Source: DASZVB01 sp035545855 (GTDB lineage Bacteria; Myxococcota_A; Polyangia; Polyangiales; Polyangiaceae). Taken from it: a DNA stretch of 64,000 nucleotides. Location of the stretch: positions 1 through 64,000 of the forward strand of contig DASZXK010000069.1 in NCBI GenBank assembly GCA_035545855.1. The letters run 5' to 3'. Both the position numbers and the translations under genes were made by a program. Below the pieces are notes generated by a model. The model saw nothing but the letters and a program-made list of their open reading frames with translations. It searched no databases and had not been told where the DNA came from. Position 1 is the stretch's first letter; every line of letters starts with the position of its first letter. Positions 43,029-52,138 of this stretch are shown here, piece by piece.

Positions 43029-44299
43029 AGGCCCTCGTGGGAAGCCTCGCCGGCAAGCGCATCGTCCTCGGAGTCACCGGGTCGATCGCGGCGTACAAGG
43101 CCGCGATCGTCGCGCGTCTCCTCGTGAAGGAGGGCGCGAGCGTCCTCTGCGTGCTGACGGCAGGGGGCGCGCGATTCGTCGGGGCGGACACGTTCTCCGG
43201 GCTCACGGGAAACCCCGTGCTCTCGGCCATGTTCGATCCGTCGGACGGCGGGGAGCGGCACATCCTCCTCGCCGGAGACGCGGACCTCGTGCTCGTCGTT
43301 CCCGCGACGGCCGACGCTCTCGCGCGCTTCGCGGCCGGGCGCGCGGACGACCTGCTCGCCGCGACGGTGCTCTCCGCGCGGTGTCCCGTCCTCGTCGCGC
43401 CCGCGATGCACCCGTCGATGTGGTCGCACCCCGCGACGAGGCGGAACGTCGAAACGCTCCAGTCCGACGGACGGACGGAGCTCGTCGGTCCGGTCGAAGG
43501 AGAAGTCGCCTCGGGAGATCGCGGAGAGGGCCGAATGGCGGAGCCCGAGGCGATCGTCGCCCGCGTGGTCGCGCGGCTCTCGGGCGACCCCGTGCTCGCG
43601 GGTCGTCGTGTGATCGTCACCGCGGGTCCGACGGTCGAGGACATCGACGCCGTCCGGTTCCTCGGGAATCGTTCGTCGGGCAAGATGGGCTTCGCCATCG
43701 CCGAGGCGGCGAGGGACCTCGGCGCGGCCGTGACGCTCGTCGCCGGCCCCGTCTCGCTCGAGACCCCGCCCGGGGTCACGCGAGTGGACGTCCGGAGCGC
43801 GCTCGAGCTCGAGGCCGCTCTCGCTCGCGAGCTCCCCGGCGCCGACGCGCTCGTGATGGCCGCGGCCGTCGCGGATTTTCGCCCGAAGACGCGCGCGGCC
43901 GGGAAGCTGAAGCGAGGGGACCAGAAGGAGCTCGCGCTCGCGCTCGTGCAGAACCCCGACATCCTCGCGGGCATCGGGCGTTCGCGGCGCGGGCACTCGC
44001 CGTTCCTCCTCGGGTTCGCCGTGGAGACGGGCACCGACGAGGAGATCGTCCGATACGCGCGCGGCAAACTCGGGACGAAGCGGGTGGACGCCGTCGTCGC
44101 GAACCACGCCGGCGAGTCCCTCGGCCGGGACGACAATCGCGTGCTCATCGTCGACGCGCGCGGCGTGACCCGGGTGCCGCCCGGTCCGAAGCGCGACGTC
44201 GCCCGAGCCGTCGTCCAGTACCTCGGCCGGGCGCTCTCCGGCCGCGCGCCGAGCCCGCGAAGGTCTCCGCGCGCGAAGAGGCGGTCCCGGAAGACATGA
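43025..44299 (+). CDS. coaBC: CoaBC, bifunctional phosphopantothenoylcysteine synthetase/decarboxylase
   Basis: A 424-residue enzyme for two steps of coenzyme A synthesis. The CoaC flavoprotein half (residues 1-188) has GVTGSIAAYKA and VAPAMHPSMWSHPAT. At the place of E. coli Cys158 (ACGD) it reads ASGDRGEGRM; this position varies in the family. The CoaB half (from about 192) has VIVTAGPTVEDIDAVRFLGNR, SSGKMG, MAAAVADFRP, KLKR and NPDIL. The tail is Arg-rich. It is ATGA-coupled both to the glycosylase upstream and to the CPBP gene downstream. Confidence 0.94.
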   Translation: MKALVGSLAGKRIVLGVTGSIAAYKAAIVARLLVKEGASVLCVLTAGGARFVGADTFSGLTGNPVLSAMFDPSDGGERHILLAGDADLVLVVPATADALARFAAGRADDLLAATVLSARCPVLVAPAMHPSMWSHPATRRNVETLQSDGRTELVGPVEGEVASGDRGEGRMAEPEAIVARVVARLSGDPVLAGRRVIVTAGPTVEDIDAVRFLGNRSSGKMGFAIAEAARDLGAAVTLVAGPVSLETPPGVTRVDVRSALELEAALARELPGADALVMAAAVADFRPKTRAAGKLKRGDQKELALALVQNPDILAGIGRSRRGHSPFLLGFAVETGTDEEIVRYARGKLGTKRVDAVVANHAGESLGRDDNRVLIVDARGVTRVPPGPKRDVARAVVQYLGRALSGRAPSPRRSPRAKRRSRKT

Positions 44300-44955
44300 A
44301 GACCGCCCTGCTCGTCACCGTCGTGGTGGCACTCGCCATGGGGCTCTCGTTCCGCGAGTCCGTCGCCGGCACACCGACCATGTGGGCGCTGCTCGCCGCG
44401 CCGTACGTGGTCCTCGCGGGGGTCGCGCTCCGGAAGCTCGCGCAGGACGGGACGCTCTCCGAGCAACTCCGGCCGCGCGCGGGGGACTTCACGATCGGCT
44501 TCGTCGTCGCCGGGGTGCTCTACGGCGCGGGCTTCATCGTGCGCCACTTCCTCCTGACGGACGGCTCTCAGCGGTTCGGGTGGCTCCTCCGGCTCTCCTT
44601 CCAGCTCGGCGGGATGCGACCGTCTCCGGCCCTCCTCGGCATCGTGCTCTTCATGGCCCTGCTCGAGGAGCTCGTGTGGCGGGGTCTCGTGCTGACGTCC
44701 GTGACCGAATCGCTCGGGTCACGTCGCGCGCCGCCGGTCGCGGCGTTCGCGTACGGCCTCGCGCACGTGCCGACGATCGTGACGCTCTCGGACCCGATCG
44801 CGGGGCCGAATCCGACGCTCGTGTTCGCGGCGCTCGGCTGCGGCCTCGTGTGGAGCTTCGGTGCGCAGCTCGCCGGTCGGCTCCCGCCGATCGTCGTGTC
44901 GCACGCCATCTTCTCCTACTTCGCGTTCTCGACGCTGCTCCCGCGCTTCGGCTGA
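44296..44955 (+). CDS. CPBP-family intramembrane metalloprotease
   Basis: A 219-residue membrane protein of about 6-7 helices. The CPBP/CAAX-like motifs are ALLEELVWRG (Glu-Glu-x3-Arg), AYGLAHVP and VVSHAIFSYF. Members cleave prenylated proteins or bacteriocin-related substrates, or act in immunity; the role here is unknown. It is the last gene of the AAG-coaBC-CPBP operon and convergent with the YebC gene 26 bp away. Confidence 0.85.
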   Translation: MKTALLVTVVVALAMGLSFRESVAGTPTMWALLAAPYVVLAGVALRKLAQDGTLSEQLRPRAGDFTIGFVVAGVLYGAGFIVRHFLLTDGSQRFGWLLRLSFQLGGMRPSPALLGIVLFMALLEELVWRGLVLTSVTESLGSRRAPPVAAFAYGLAHVPTIVTLSDPIAGPNPTLVFAALGCGLVWSFGAQLAGRLPPIVVSHAIFSYFAFSTLLPRFG

Positions 44956-44980
44956 ACGCCGCCAGGGACGAGCCGTGCGC

Positions 44981-45736
44981 TCAGGATGCGCCGGCGATTC
45001 GCGTGAGCTCGTCCTCGGGCACGTCGAAGTCGGAGTACACGTTCTGGACGTCGTCGTGATCGTCGAGCGCGTCGGCGAGGTTCAGGCAGACCTCTGCGTC
45101 CCGCCCCCGCACTTCCTTCTTGTTCTTCGGCACGTAGCCCAAGCGAGAGGACTTCGCCTTGATGCCGGCGCCGTCGAGCGCCGTGGTCACCTTGTCGACC
45201 GCCTCCGGGGGCGTGTAGACGGTCCAGACGTCGCCGTCGTCCGCGTAGTCTTCCGCACCGCCGCCGACGGCCACTTCCATCAGCTGGTCTTCCGTGGCGG
45301 AAGCCTTGTCGAGCACGATGACTCCGCGGCGATCGAACGCCCATGCGGCCGCCCCGCTCCCGCCCATGGCGCCGTTGTGCTTCTCGAAGATCTTGCGGAG
45401 CTCCGCCGCGGAGCGGTTCCGGTTGTCCGTGGTGCCCTCGACCAGATAGAGCGTTCCCGTCGGGCCGGTGCCTTCGTAGAGGACTTCCTCGAAGGCCACG
45501 CCCTCGATCTCACCCGTACCGCGCTTGACCGCCCGGGTGATGTTGTCGGCCGGCATCTGGGCGGCCTTCGCCTCGTCGATGGCCTTGCGGAGGCGGGCGT
45601 TTCCCGTCGGGTCCCCGCCGCCCATCCGCGCGGCGACGGTGATTTCCTTGATGAGCTTCGTGAAAAGCTTCCCTCGCGCGGCGTCGGTGGCGCCCTTCTT
45701 TCGCTTGATTGTCGCCCACTTGGAATGGCCGCTCAT
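44981..45736 (-). CDS. YebC/PmpR-family regulatory/translation factor
   Basis: A 251-residue protein starting MSGHSKWATIKRKKG, the invariant family start. GNARLRKAIDEAKAAQMPADNI and LYLVEGTTDNRNR are also diagnostic. YebC proteins have been reported as DNA-binding regulators and as factors helping translation of proline-rich stretches, like TACO1. That would suit this Pro-rich proteome, together with EF-P. ATG 45736 is chosen for the conserved start. The 283-bp upstream gap (45737-46019) holds no gene. Confidence 0.94.
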   Translation of the reverse strand: MSGHSKWATIKRKKGATDAARGKLFTKLIKEITVAARMGGGDPTGNARLRKAIDEAKAAQMPADNITRAVKRGTGEIEGVAFEEVLYEGTGPTGTLYLVEGTTDNRNRSAAELRKIFEKHNGAMGGSGAAAWAFDRRGVIVLDKASATEDQLMEVAVGGGAEDYADDGDVWTVYTPPEAVDKVTTALDGAGIKAKSSRLGYVPKNKKEVRGRDAEVCLNLADALDDHDDVQNVYSDFDVPEDELTRIAGAS

Positions 45737-46019
45737 TGGTGTCTCCCCGGTTCGGGAGGCCGAAACTAGCCGAGGGAAGCCGAAACGGGAATGCCCCACC
45801 GGCGGGATTCGACCGCTGGGCCGCCGCGAACCCCGCGCGGCGTATCGAAGCCATTAACTCGCGGAGCTCGCGTGTCGTTGGTGCGTCGGGCCCTTCCGGT
45901 CGGCTTGCTTGGCGAAAACCTCGGCCGGCGAAGCGCAAAAGAGCGAGGAGAACGGAAAGCCCGCGGAAGCGCGGGGGTGGGTCTGGTAGAGTTTTTCGTT
46001 CAGCCGGGAGAATCTTTGG

Positions 46020-48902
46020 ATGAAACGCTGGATTGCAGGTGGGCTCGCGCTCTGTTCCCTCCTCGTCGCAACGGAGGCGCCCGCGGTCTCCACGACGATC
46101 GTCATCTCGGAGTTTCGCACGCGCGGACCGAACGGCTCGAACGACGAGTTCGTCGAGATCTTCAACAAGTCGAACGCCGCGGTGAACATCGGCGGCTACA
46201 AGCTCATGGTGAGCGACGGCGCGGGGAACACGGCGCTGGTGAAGCAGGTCGCGGCTTCGACCATCCTGCAACCGAAGCACTTCTATCTGTTCGCCAACAA
46301 CGGCTCCCAGGGCTACTCCGGCCTCGTCCCTCCGAGCGTGACGTATTCCCAGTCCATCCCGGACGACGGGGGAATCGCCATCTTCACGTCCGCAAACGTC
46401 CAGGTCGACGCCGTGGGAATGAGCGCCGGTAGCGCCTACGAAGAGGGCACGCCGCTCGCGCCGATGTCGAGCAACGTGAACCAGAGCTACGAGCGCGACA
46501 ACGGCGGGTGCGCCGCCACCGTCGATACCGACGACAACGCCTCCGACTTCCGTTTCAACGCGAGCACCTCCGGACCGCAGAACGCCGGCTTCAACTGCAA
46601 TTCGTGCACGGGCGTGACCTGCAACCAGCCTCCGAACGGGCAATGCTGGGCGGCGACGGGCACCTGCTCTGCCGGGACCTGCTCCTACACGCAGTTCTCG
46701 ACGGGTACCTCCTGCAGCGACGGAGACGCCTGCACCGTCGGAGACGCGTGCGACGCTTCCGGCCTGTGCGTATCGGGTGCGGCGGCGACGTGCAACTCAC
46801 CCCCGGCAGCGAGCTGTTCCGACCCGCAGACGCTCGTCACGTTCGCCGCGGCGGGGACGTGCTCGTCGGTCGCCGGTTGTGTCTACGCGAAGACGACGAC
46901 CCACTGCGACTTCGGCTGCAACGGGACCACGAAGGCGTGCAACCCCGACCCGTGCACCGCGGTGAGCTGCAACACGCCGCCCACGAGCGGCTGCTACGCG
47001 GCGACCGGGACGTGCACGAACGGGACCTGCGTCTACGCGCCGCTCCCGCGGAACACGCCGTGCACGGACGGAAACGCCTGCACGACGGGCGACCTCTGCA
47101 ACGCGAGCGGCACCTGCCTCGCCGGCGCGGCGACCCCGACGGACGACGGAAATCCGTGCACCGTCGACGCTTGCAACACGACGACCGGCGTCGTGACCCA
47201 CACGAACGTCAGCGACGGCAGCGACTGCGACGACGGCAACAAGTGCAACGGCGTGGCGACGTGCCAGTCGGGCTCCTGTCAGAGCGGCACTCCGGTGACG
47301 TGCAACACGCCGCCCATCGGCGGCTGCTACGCCAGCCCGGGCACGTGCTCACCGGCGACGGGCGCCTGCACGTACACGCCCTCGCCCGTGACGACGACCT
47401 GCAACGACGGGGACGCCTGCACGACGGGCGATGCCTGTGACGGCAACGGCACCTGCGGCGGCAGCACCGTCCAGTGCCCCTCCGGCAACTCGTGCGTGAA
47501 CGGGACGACGGCGCGGCACACGTTCAACGGGGCGTGCACGGGCGGCGCGTGCGTCTACTCCCATACGGACGAGTCCTGCGCGTTCGGGTGCAACGCGGCG
47601 AGCGGCCTCTGCAACCAGGACCCGTGCGTCGGGGTGACCTGCAACTCCCCGCCGGACCAGTGCCACGTCGGGAGCTGCTCGGGCGGCCTCTGCGTCTACA
47701 CGCTGAAGACCGCGGGTTCGGCCTGCGACGACGCGGACCCGTGCACGAACGCCGACGAGTGCAGCGGCGCGGGGTCCTGCAGCGGCACTCCGCTCCTCTG
47801 CAGCACGCCTCCGGCCACCGCTTGTCTGGACTCGACGACCTCTCGCTCGTACGCCGCGCTCGGCACGTGCACGAGCGGGTCCTGCGACTACGGCACGCCC
47901 GTCGACACGCACTGCGACTTCGGCTGCGACGCGGCCACGGGCCACTGCAACACGGATCCGTGCGCGACGCTCGTCTGCGATCAGCCGCCCGACCAGTGCC
48001 ACATCGGCACCTGCAACGGCGCCTGTCAGTACACGACCGCGAAGCCCGACGGCTCGACCTGCGACGACGGAAATCCCTGCACGGTGCAGGACTCCTGCAC
48101 CTCCGGCACGTGCGCGGGCGAACCGAAGGTCTGCAACACCCCGCCGGCGCCGAGCTGCGTGGACGCGAACACGTCGCGGACGTACGACGCCTCGACGACG
48201 TGCAACGGGACGCTCGGCGATTGCGCGGCCTACCCGCAGCACGACACGAACTGTCCGACCGGGTGCGACGCCGCGACCGGCCTCTGCAATGGCGACCCGT
48301 GCGCCGGCATGACCTGCACGACGCCTCCCGGGAACTGCTACCTGCCCTCGGGCACGTGCACGGCCGGCGTCTGCTCGTACTCGTTCGTCTCGGCGGGCGT
48401 GTCGTGCGACGACGGCAACCCCTGCACCGAGAACGACGCCTGTGACGGACTCGGGGCTTGCTCGGGCACTCCCTCCTGCGGTGACGGCGGAATCCCGGGC
48501 TCCGGCGGCGCATCCGGCAACCCGGACGCCGGCACGGGCGCGGGCGGCGCGACGAGCCCCGACGCCTCCGTCGGCTCGGGCGGCGCGACGGGTCCCGACG
48601 CCTCCGTCGGCTCGGGCGGCGCGACGAGCCCCGACGCGGGCACGACCGGAGGCTCGACGGGGACGGGTGGCGCCTCCCCCGGAAGCGGCGGTGCGGCCGC
48701 GACGGGCGGACACTCGACGGGAACGGGCGGCGTCGGGCTCGACGGCGGCGTGGACGGCTCCCTCCCGGCGCCGGGCGCGGCCAAGGACGACGGCGGTTGC
48801 GGCTGCAGCGTCCCGGGCCGGACCTCGAACGCGCCGTGGTCGGTTGCCCTGGTCGCCATCGGCGTGCTGATCGCTCGCCGACGCCGCGCTCGCGCGGCCT
48901 GA
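46020..48902 (+). CDS. Large Cys-rich surface protein with lamin-tail domain and MYXO-CTERM anchor
   Basis: A 960-residue protein. A signal peptide (1-24) is followed by a lamin-tail domain (about 25-190: VISEFRTRGPNGSNDEFVEIFN, GYKLMVSDGAG). From about 195 to 830 come tandem Cys-rich units of two alternating types: CDDGNPCT..DAC..G.C and CNTPP..GCYA..GTC. A Gly/Ser/Thr/Asp/Ala-rich stalk follows (835-925). The end is GCGCSVPGRT, one hydrophobic helix and RRRRARAA, the MYXO-CTERM sorting signal cleaved and lipid-anchored in myxobacteria. It has its own transcription unit with a strong terminator at 48926. Likely role: surface adhesion or structure (inference). Confidence 0.9.
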   Translation: MKRWIAGGLALCSLLVATEAPAVSTTIVISEFRTRGPNGSNDEFVEIFNKSNAAVNIGGYKLMVSDGAGNTALVKQVAASTILQPKHFYLFANNGSQGYSGLVPPSVTYSQSIPDDGGIAIFTSANVQVDAVGMSAGSAYEEGTPLAPMSSNVNQSYERDNGGCAATVDTDDNASDFRFNASTSGPQNAGFNCNSCTGVTCNQPPNGQCWAATGTCSAGTCSYTQFSTGTSCSDGDACTVGDACDASGLCVSGAAATCNSPPAASCSDPQTLVTFAAAGTCSSVAGCVYAKTTTHCDFGCNGTTKACNPDPCTAVSCNTPPTSGCYAATGTCTNGTCVYAPLPRNTPCTDGNACTTGDLCNASGTCLAGAATPTDDGNPCTVDACNTTTGVVTHTNVSDGSDCDDGNKCNGVATCQSGSCQSGTPVTCNTPPIGGCYASPGTCSPATGACTYTPSPVTTTCNDGDACTTGDACDGNGTCGGSTVQCPSGNSCVNGTTARHTFNGACTGGACVYSHTDESCAFGCNAASGLCNQDPCVGVTCNSPPDQCHVGSCSGGLCVYTLKTAGSACDDADPCTNADECSGAGSCSGTPLLCSTPPATACLDSTTSRSYAALGTCTSGSCDYGTPVDTHCDFGCDAATGHCNTDPCATLVCDQPPDQCHIGTCNGACQYTTAKPDGSTCDDGNPCTVQDSCTSGTCAGEPKVCNTPPAPSCVDANTSRTYDASTTCNGTLGDCAAYPQHDTNCPTGCDAATGLCNGDPCAGMTCTTPPGNCYLPSGTCTAGVCSYSFVSAGVSCDDGNPCTENDACDGLGACSGTPSCGDGGIPGSGGASGNPDAGTGAGGATSPDASVGSGGATGPDASVGSGGATSPDAGTTGGSTGTGGASPGSGGAAATGGHSTGTGGVGLDGGVDGSLPAPGAAKDDGGCGCSVPGRTSNAPWSVALVAIGVLIARRRRARAA
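48543..48637 (+). repeat. 36-bp tandem repeat in the stalk region
   Basis: Two full 36-bp units (48543-48578, 48579-48614) and a partial third encode Gly-Gly-Ala-Thr-Ser/Gly-Pro-Asp-Ala-Ser-Val-Gly-Ser. The units differ at only a few bases, so recent slippage is likely. Confidence 0.85.
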
Positions 48903-48925
48903 CCCGGCACCCGCGAGCCGGAACA

Positions 48926-48952
48926 CGGGGGAGGCGGCGGACGCCTCCCCCG
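48926..48952 (+). terminator. Terminator of the MYXO-CTERM protein gene
   Basis: CGGGGGAGGCG (48926-48936), loop GCGGA, CGCCTCCCCCG (48942-48952), then CTTCTTTTCG. A perfect 11-bp stem with a fair T-tract 24 bp after the stop. Confidence 0.85.
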
Positions 48953-49024
48953 CTTCTTTTCGTCGGCACGGCCGCGCCTCGACGGCCCTTTACGCCGGGA
49001 GCGAGGCCCTGCGATGCTCGCGCG

Positions 49025-49354
49025 ATGAGTTCAACCCTCTCGATCGAAGACATCACGGTCGGCACGGGCACCGAGGCCGCCTCGGGCCAGACGATCTCCG
49101 TCCACTACGTGGGCACCCTGACGAATGGCGAGAAGTTCGACAGCTCGCGGGATCGCGGGGAGCCCTTCAGCTTCCGGCTCGGCGCGGGTCAGGTCATCAA
49201 GGGCTGGGATCAGGGCGTCGCCGGAATGAAGATCGGGGGCCTGCGCAAGCTCACCATCCCGCCGGAGCTCGCGTACGGCGACCGCGGATTTCCGCCGGTG
49301 ATCCCCCCGCGCTCGACTCTCGTCTTCGAGGTCGAGCTGGTCTCCGTCCGCTGA
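49025..49354 (+). CDS. FKBP-type peptidyl-prolyl cis-trans isomerase
   Basis: A 109-residue single-domain FKBP. Conserved parts are ISVHYVGTLTNGEKFDSSRDRG, PFSFRLGAGQVIKGWDQGVAGMK, KLTIPPELAYG and STLVFEVELV. No signal peptide, so it is a cytoplasmic prolyl isomerase/chaperone. The frame continues upstream but the conserved start is ATG 49025. Confidence 0.94.
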   Translation: MSSTLSIEDITVGTGTEAASGQTISVHYVGTLTNGEKFDSSRDRGEPFSFRLGAGQVIKGWDQGVAGMKIGGLRKLTIPPELAYGDRGFPPVIPPRSTLVFEVELVSVR

Positions 49355-49369
49355 GGCGGGCGCCGGGCG

Positions 49370-49398
49370 GCCCGGGTGGGAGACCGGCACACCCGGGC
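49370..49398. terminator. Hairpin between FKBP and EAL genes
   Basis: GCCCGGGTG (49370-49378) and CACCCGGGC (49390-49398) form a 9-bp stem with an 11-nt loop, 15 bp past the FKBP stop. No T-tract follows, so efficiency is uncertain. Confidence 0.5.
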
Positions 49399-49478
49399 GC
49401 CGGTGCTCGCCCGAACACTCCCAAAAAGGCGAGCGGGCGTCCGACAATCGCTCAAGGGTCCACGGAAAGTGTCGTCCC

Positions 49479-50357
49479 ATGACCGAGGCCCTCGAATCGA
49501 TGACCGCCGCGTCGCTCCGCCCGACTCCCCTGGTCGCTCCGCCGTCGTGGAGCGGGGGCAGCATCCGGGCGCGGGAGGCGTCGAGGCCGCCGCCTTCCGG
49601 CAACAGTCTGTCGGGAGCGAGGAGCGCGCCGGTCCGCGGACGGAGCTCGGGAATGCTGGGGCGTGCCGTCCAGCCCGACGAGCTCTCGGTCGTGTTCCAG
49701 CCGATTGTCACGCTCGCGACGGGCGGGCTCTTCGCGTGCGAGGCGCTGGTCCGCTGCGCGGTGCCGGCGTTCCGGAACCCGGAGGTGCTCTTCGCGGAGG
49801 CCGTCCGGGACGGCTCGGCGGGTCAGCTCGGTCGCATGATCCGGGAGGTGGCGACGCCGCTCTGCCGGGACGTGCCCGTCTTCCTGAACGTCCACCCCGC
49901 CGAGCTCCAGGACTCGTGGCTCGTGCGCCCGGACGATCCCATCTACACGCACTCGACGGACGTCTTCCTCGAGATCACGGAGTCGGTCCCGTTCGAGCAC
50001 TTCGAGGTGTGCCGCAGCGTGCTCTCCGAGGTGCGCTGGCGCGGCGGGGTACACCTCGTCGTCGACGACCTCGGCGCGGGCTACTCGAACCTGAAGCGAA
50101 TCGCCGATCTCGAGCCGAAGGTCGTGAAGCTCGACCGCGAGCTCGTCTCGGGGGTCGCGGCGAGCCTCCGCCAGCGCCGGCTCGTCCACGGCGTCGTGCA
50201 GCTCTGCGTGGACATGGGCGCGAAGGTCGTCGCGGAGGGCATCGAGACCCACGACGAGTTCTCCGCCATCCTCGATACGGGCGTGCACTACGGGCAGGGG
50301 TACTACTTCGCCCGGCCGGGCTTCCCGATCCCCGCCGTGAAGTGGCCGAGCCCGTGA
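49479..50357 (+). CDS. Stand-alone EAL-domain protein, probable c-di-GMP phosphodiesterase
   Basis: A 292-residue protein. About 65 N-terminal residues are disordered (Pro/Ser/Arg/Gly). The EAL domain follows with FACEALVR, NVHPAEL, FLEITES, VDDLGAGYSNL, VKLDREL, VAEGIET and the QGYYFARP end. All metal and catalytic positions that I can recognise are kept, so it should hydrolyse c-di-GMP. No sensor domain or membrane helix is present, so control may be through the tail or expression. Confidence 0.9.
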   Translation: MTEALESMTAASLRPTPLVAPPSWSGGSIRAREASRPPPSGNSLSGARSAPVRGRSSGMLGRAVQPDELSVVFQPIVTLATGGLFACEALVRCAVPAFRNPEVLFAEAVRDGSAGQLGRMIREVATPLCRDVPVFLNVHPAELQDSWLVRPDDPIYTHSTDVFLEITESVPFEHFEVCRSVLSEVRWRGGVHLVVDDLGAGYSNLKRIADLEPKVVKLDRELVSGVAASLRQRRLVHGVVQLCVDMGAKVVAEGIETHDEFSAILDTGVHYGQGYYFARPGFPIPAVKWPSP

Positions 50358-50379
50358 CGGGGACGCCGCGGCCCGACGC

Positions 50380-52026
50380 TCACTCGAGGATCGCGCCGCG
50401 GGAGGCCGACGACACGAGCTTCCGATAGCGCTTCATGTAGCCGAGCGCCGGCTTCTCGAAGCGCACGACCTTCGCGAGCCGCGCCTGGATCTCCGCATCC
50501 GTGAGCTTCACGCTGAGCTTCCGGCCCGGGACGTCGATCGTGATCTCGTCGCCGTCCTCGAGCGCCGCGATGGGTCCGCCGTCGTAGGCCTCCGGTCCGA
50601 CGTGCCCGACGCAGGGGCCCGCCGTCGCGCCGGAGAAGCGACCGTCGGTCACGAGCGCGGTCCGGTGGAGGCCGAAGACCTCGAGCATCATGGTGATGTT
50701 CAGCATCTCCGGCATGCCGGGACCGCCCTTCGGCCCCTCGTACCGGATGACGATCACGTTCCCTTCCTTGATGCGCCCCTCCGTGAGTGCCTTCCGCGCG
50801 TCGTCCTCGGAGTTCACGCAGACGGCCGTGCCGGTGAACGTGAGCATGTCGTCCTTCACGGCGGAGGCCTTCACGACCGCGCCCTCGGGGGCGAGGTTTC
50901 CGTAGAGGACGACGGTGCCGCCTTCCGGCCGGTGCGGCTTGTCCCGCGCCGGCACCACCTCGGAATCCAGCACGGCGTAGACCTTGTCGATCACCTCCCC
51001 GAGGGGCTTGCCGGTGACGGTCATGCAGTCGAGGTTCAGGTCCCCCTTCATGACCTTCATCGCCGCGCCGATGCCGCCCGCGGCCCAGAGGTCCGTCACG
51101 CCGTACGGGCCGTTCGGGCTGATGGCGAGGAGCGTCGGGATGCTCCGGTTGTAGTCGTTGAAGAGCGAGAGCGGCAGCTCGAGCCCGAGGCTGTTCGCGA
51201 TCGCGGGGAGGTGGAGCGTCGTGTTCGTGGAGCCGCCGATCGCGAGGTCCATGATGACCGCGTTGAGGAGCGCCTCGCGCGTCATGATCTTCCGCGCGGT
51301 GAGTCCTTCCTCCACCATCGCGACGATCCGTTCGCCACTCGCGCGACCGTAGCGGAGCTTGTCCGGGTGGAAGCCGGGCGTGTTGGCGCAGCCGGGCAGG
51401 CACATGCCGAGCACCTCGGCCAGGCTCTGGATGGTGTTCGCCGTGCCGAGGATCTCGCAGGAGCCACAGGACGCGCACGTCGTCGTCGCGACCTTCATCT
51501 CCGTGTCCGTGTAGTCCTTGTGATCGACGCTCCGGGCCTTCCGGCGCTTGTTCCGGATGTCCCACATGCCGGGGCCGCCCGACACGTAGATGCTCGGCAT
51601 GTCGAGCCGCGCCGCGGCCATCAGCATGCCGGGGTTGATCTTGTCGCAGCTCGAGATCATGACGAGGCCGTCGAAGAGCTGCGAACGGACGTGCGTCTCC
51701 ACGATGTCCGCGATGAGGTCGCGCTGAGCGAGCACGTAGCGCATTCCCTCGTGCCCCATCGCCACGCCGTCACAGGGCGCCGGCACGTTGAACTCGACGG
51801 CGATGCCGCCGGCCGCGATGATGCCGTCCTTCACCTTCTGGCCGATCGCGTGGAGGTGGGAGTGACCGGTCGTCAGCTCGGAGTGGGAGTTGGCCACGGC
51901 GATCAGCGGCTTCTTGCCGAGCTCGGACGTGTCCATCCCCGTACCTTTCATGATCGAGGTCCGCACGACGCCCATGAGCGGATCGCCGCCCGTCACCGTC
52001 AGCTTGAGGCTCTTTCTCTCACCCAT
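50380..52026 (-). CDS. ilvD: Dihydroxy-acid dehydratase
   Basis: A 548-residue Fe-S dehydratase of branched-chain amino-acid synthesis. ATG 52026 starts MGERKSLKLTVTGGDPLMG. Cluster Cys lie in PAPCDGVAMGH, SSCDKINPGM and TCASCGSCEILGTANT. ALVTDGRFSGATAGPCVGHV is the substrate/Mg region, and the end is KPALGYMKRYRKLVSSASRGAIL. It stands alone, divergent from the lipoprotein at 52139, with 112 bp between them. Confidence 0.95.
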   Translation of the reverse strand: MGERKSLKLTVTGGDPLMGVVRTSIMKGTGMDTSELGKKPLIAVANSHSELTTGHSHLHAIGQKVKDGIIAAGGIAVEFNVPAPCDGVAMGHEGMRYVLAQRDLIADIVETHVRSQLFDGLVMISSCDKINPGMLMAAARLDMPSIYVSGGPGMWDIRNKRRKARSVDHKDYTDTEMKVATTTCASCGSCEILGTANTIQSLAEVLGMCLPGCANTPGFHPDKLRYGRASGERIVAMVEEGLTARKIMTREALLNAVIMDLAIGGSTNTTLHLPAIANSLGLELPLSLFNDYNRSIPTLLAISPNGPYGVTDLWAAGGIGAAMKVMKGDLNLDCMTVTGKPLGEVIDKVYAVLDSEVVPARDKPHRPEGGTVVLYGNLAPEGAVVKASAVKDDMLTFTGTAVCVNSEDDARKALTEGRIKEGNVIVIRYEGPKGGPGMPEMLNITMMLEVFGLHRTALVTDGRFSGATAGPCVGHVGPEAYDGGPIAALEDGDEITIDVPGRKLSVKLTDAEIQARLAKVVRFEKPALGYMKRYRKLVSSASRGAILE

Positions 52027-52138
52027 GCGTCGATGCTCGCGGCTACCGAGTCCTCTCCGCTTGAACGAACTGGTCGGATGAATGCCTCGAAAATTCCGCT
52101 CGATCGTGACGGGTGGCGGCATCTGATACGATGACGCC

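Noticed and set aside
43025..44299. Ser at the E. coli CoaC Cys158 position as a possible loss of decarboxylase activity.
   Set aside because: This position differs in other functional CoaBC groups as well, so it is not evidence of inactivity by itself.
45790..45850. tRNA-like T-arm string (minus strand GCGGTCGAATCCCGCC, then GGTGGGGCA).
   Set aside because: The loop lacks one T, the stem has a mismatch, and no matching acceptor, D or anticodon arms occur upstream. At most a decayed tRNA end; not called.
47349..48926. 525-codon minus-strand frame over the MYXO-CTERM gene, Arg/Ala/Gly-rich.
   Set aside because: Antisense shadow of a repetitive Cys-rich gene; no start context or independent motif.
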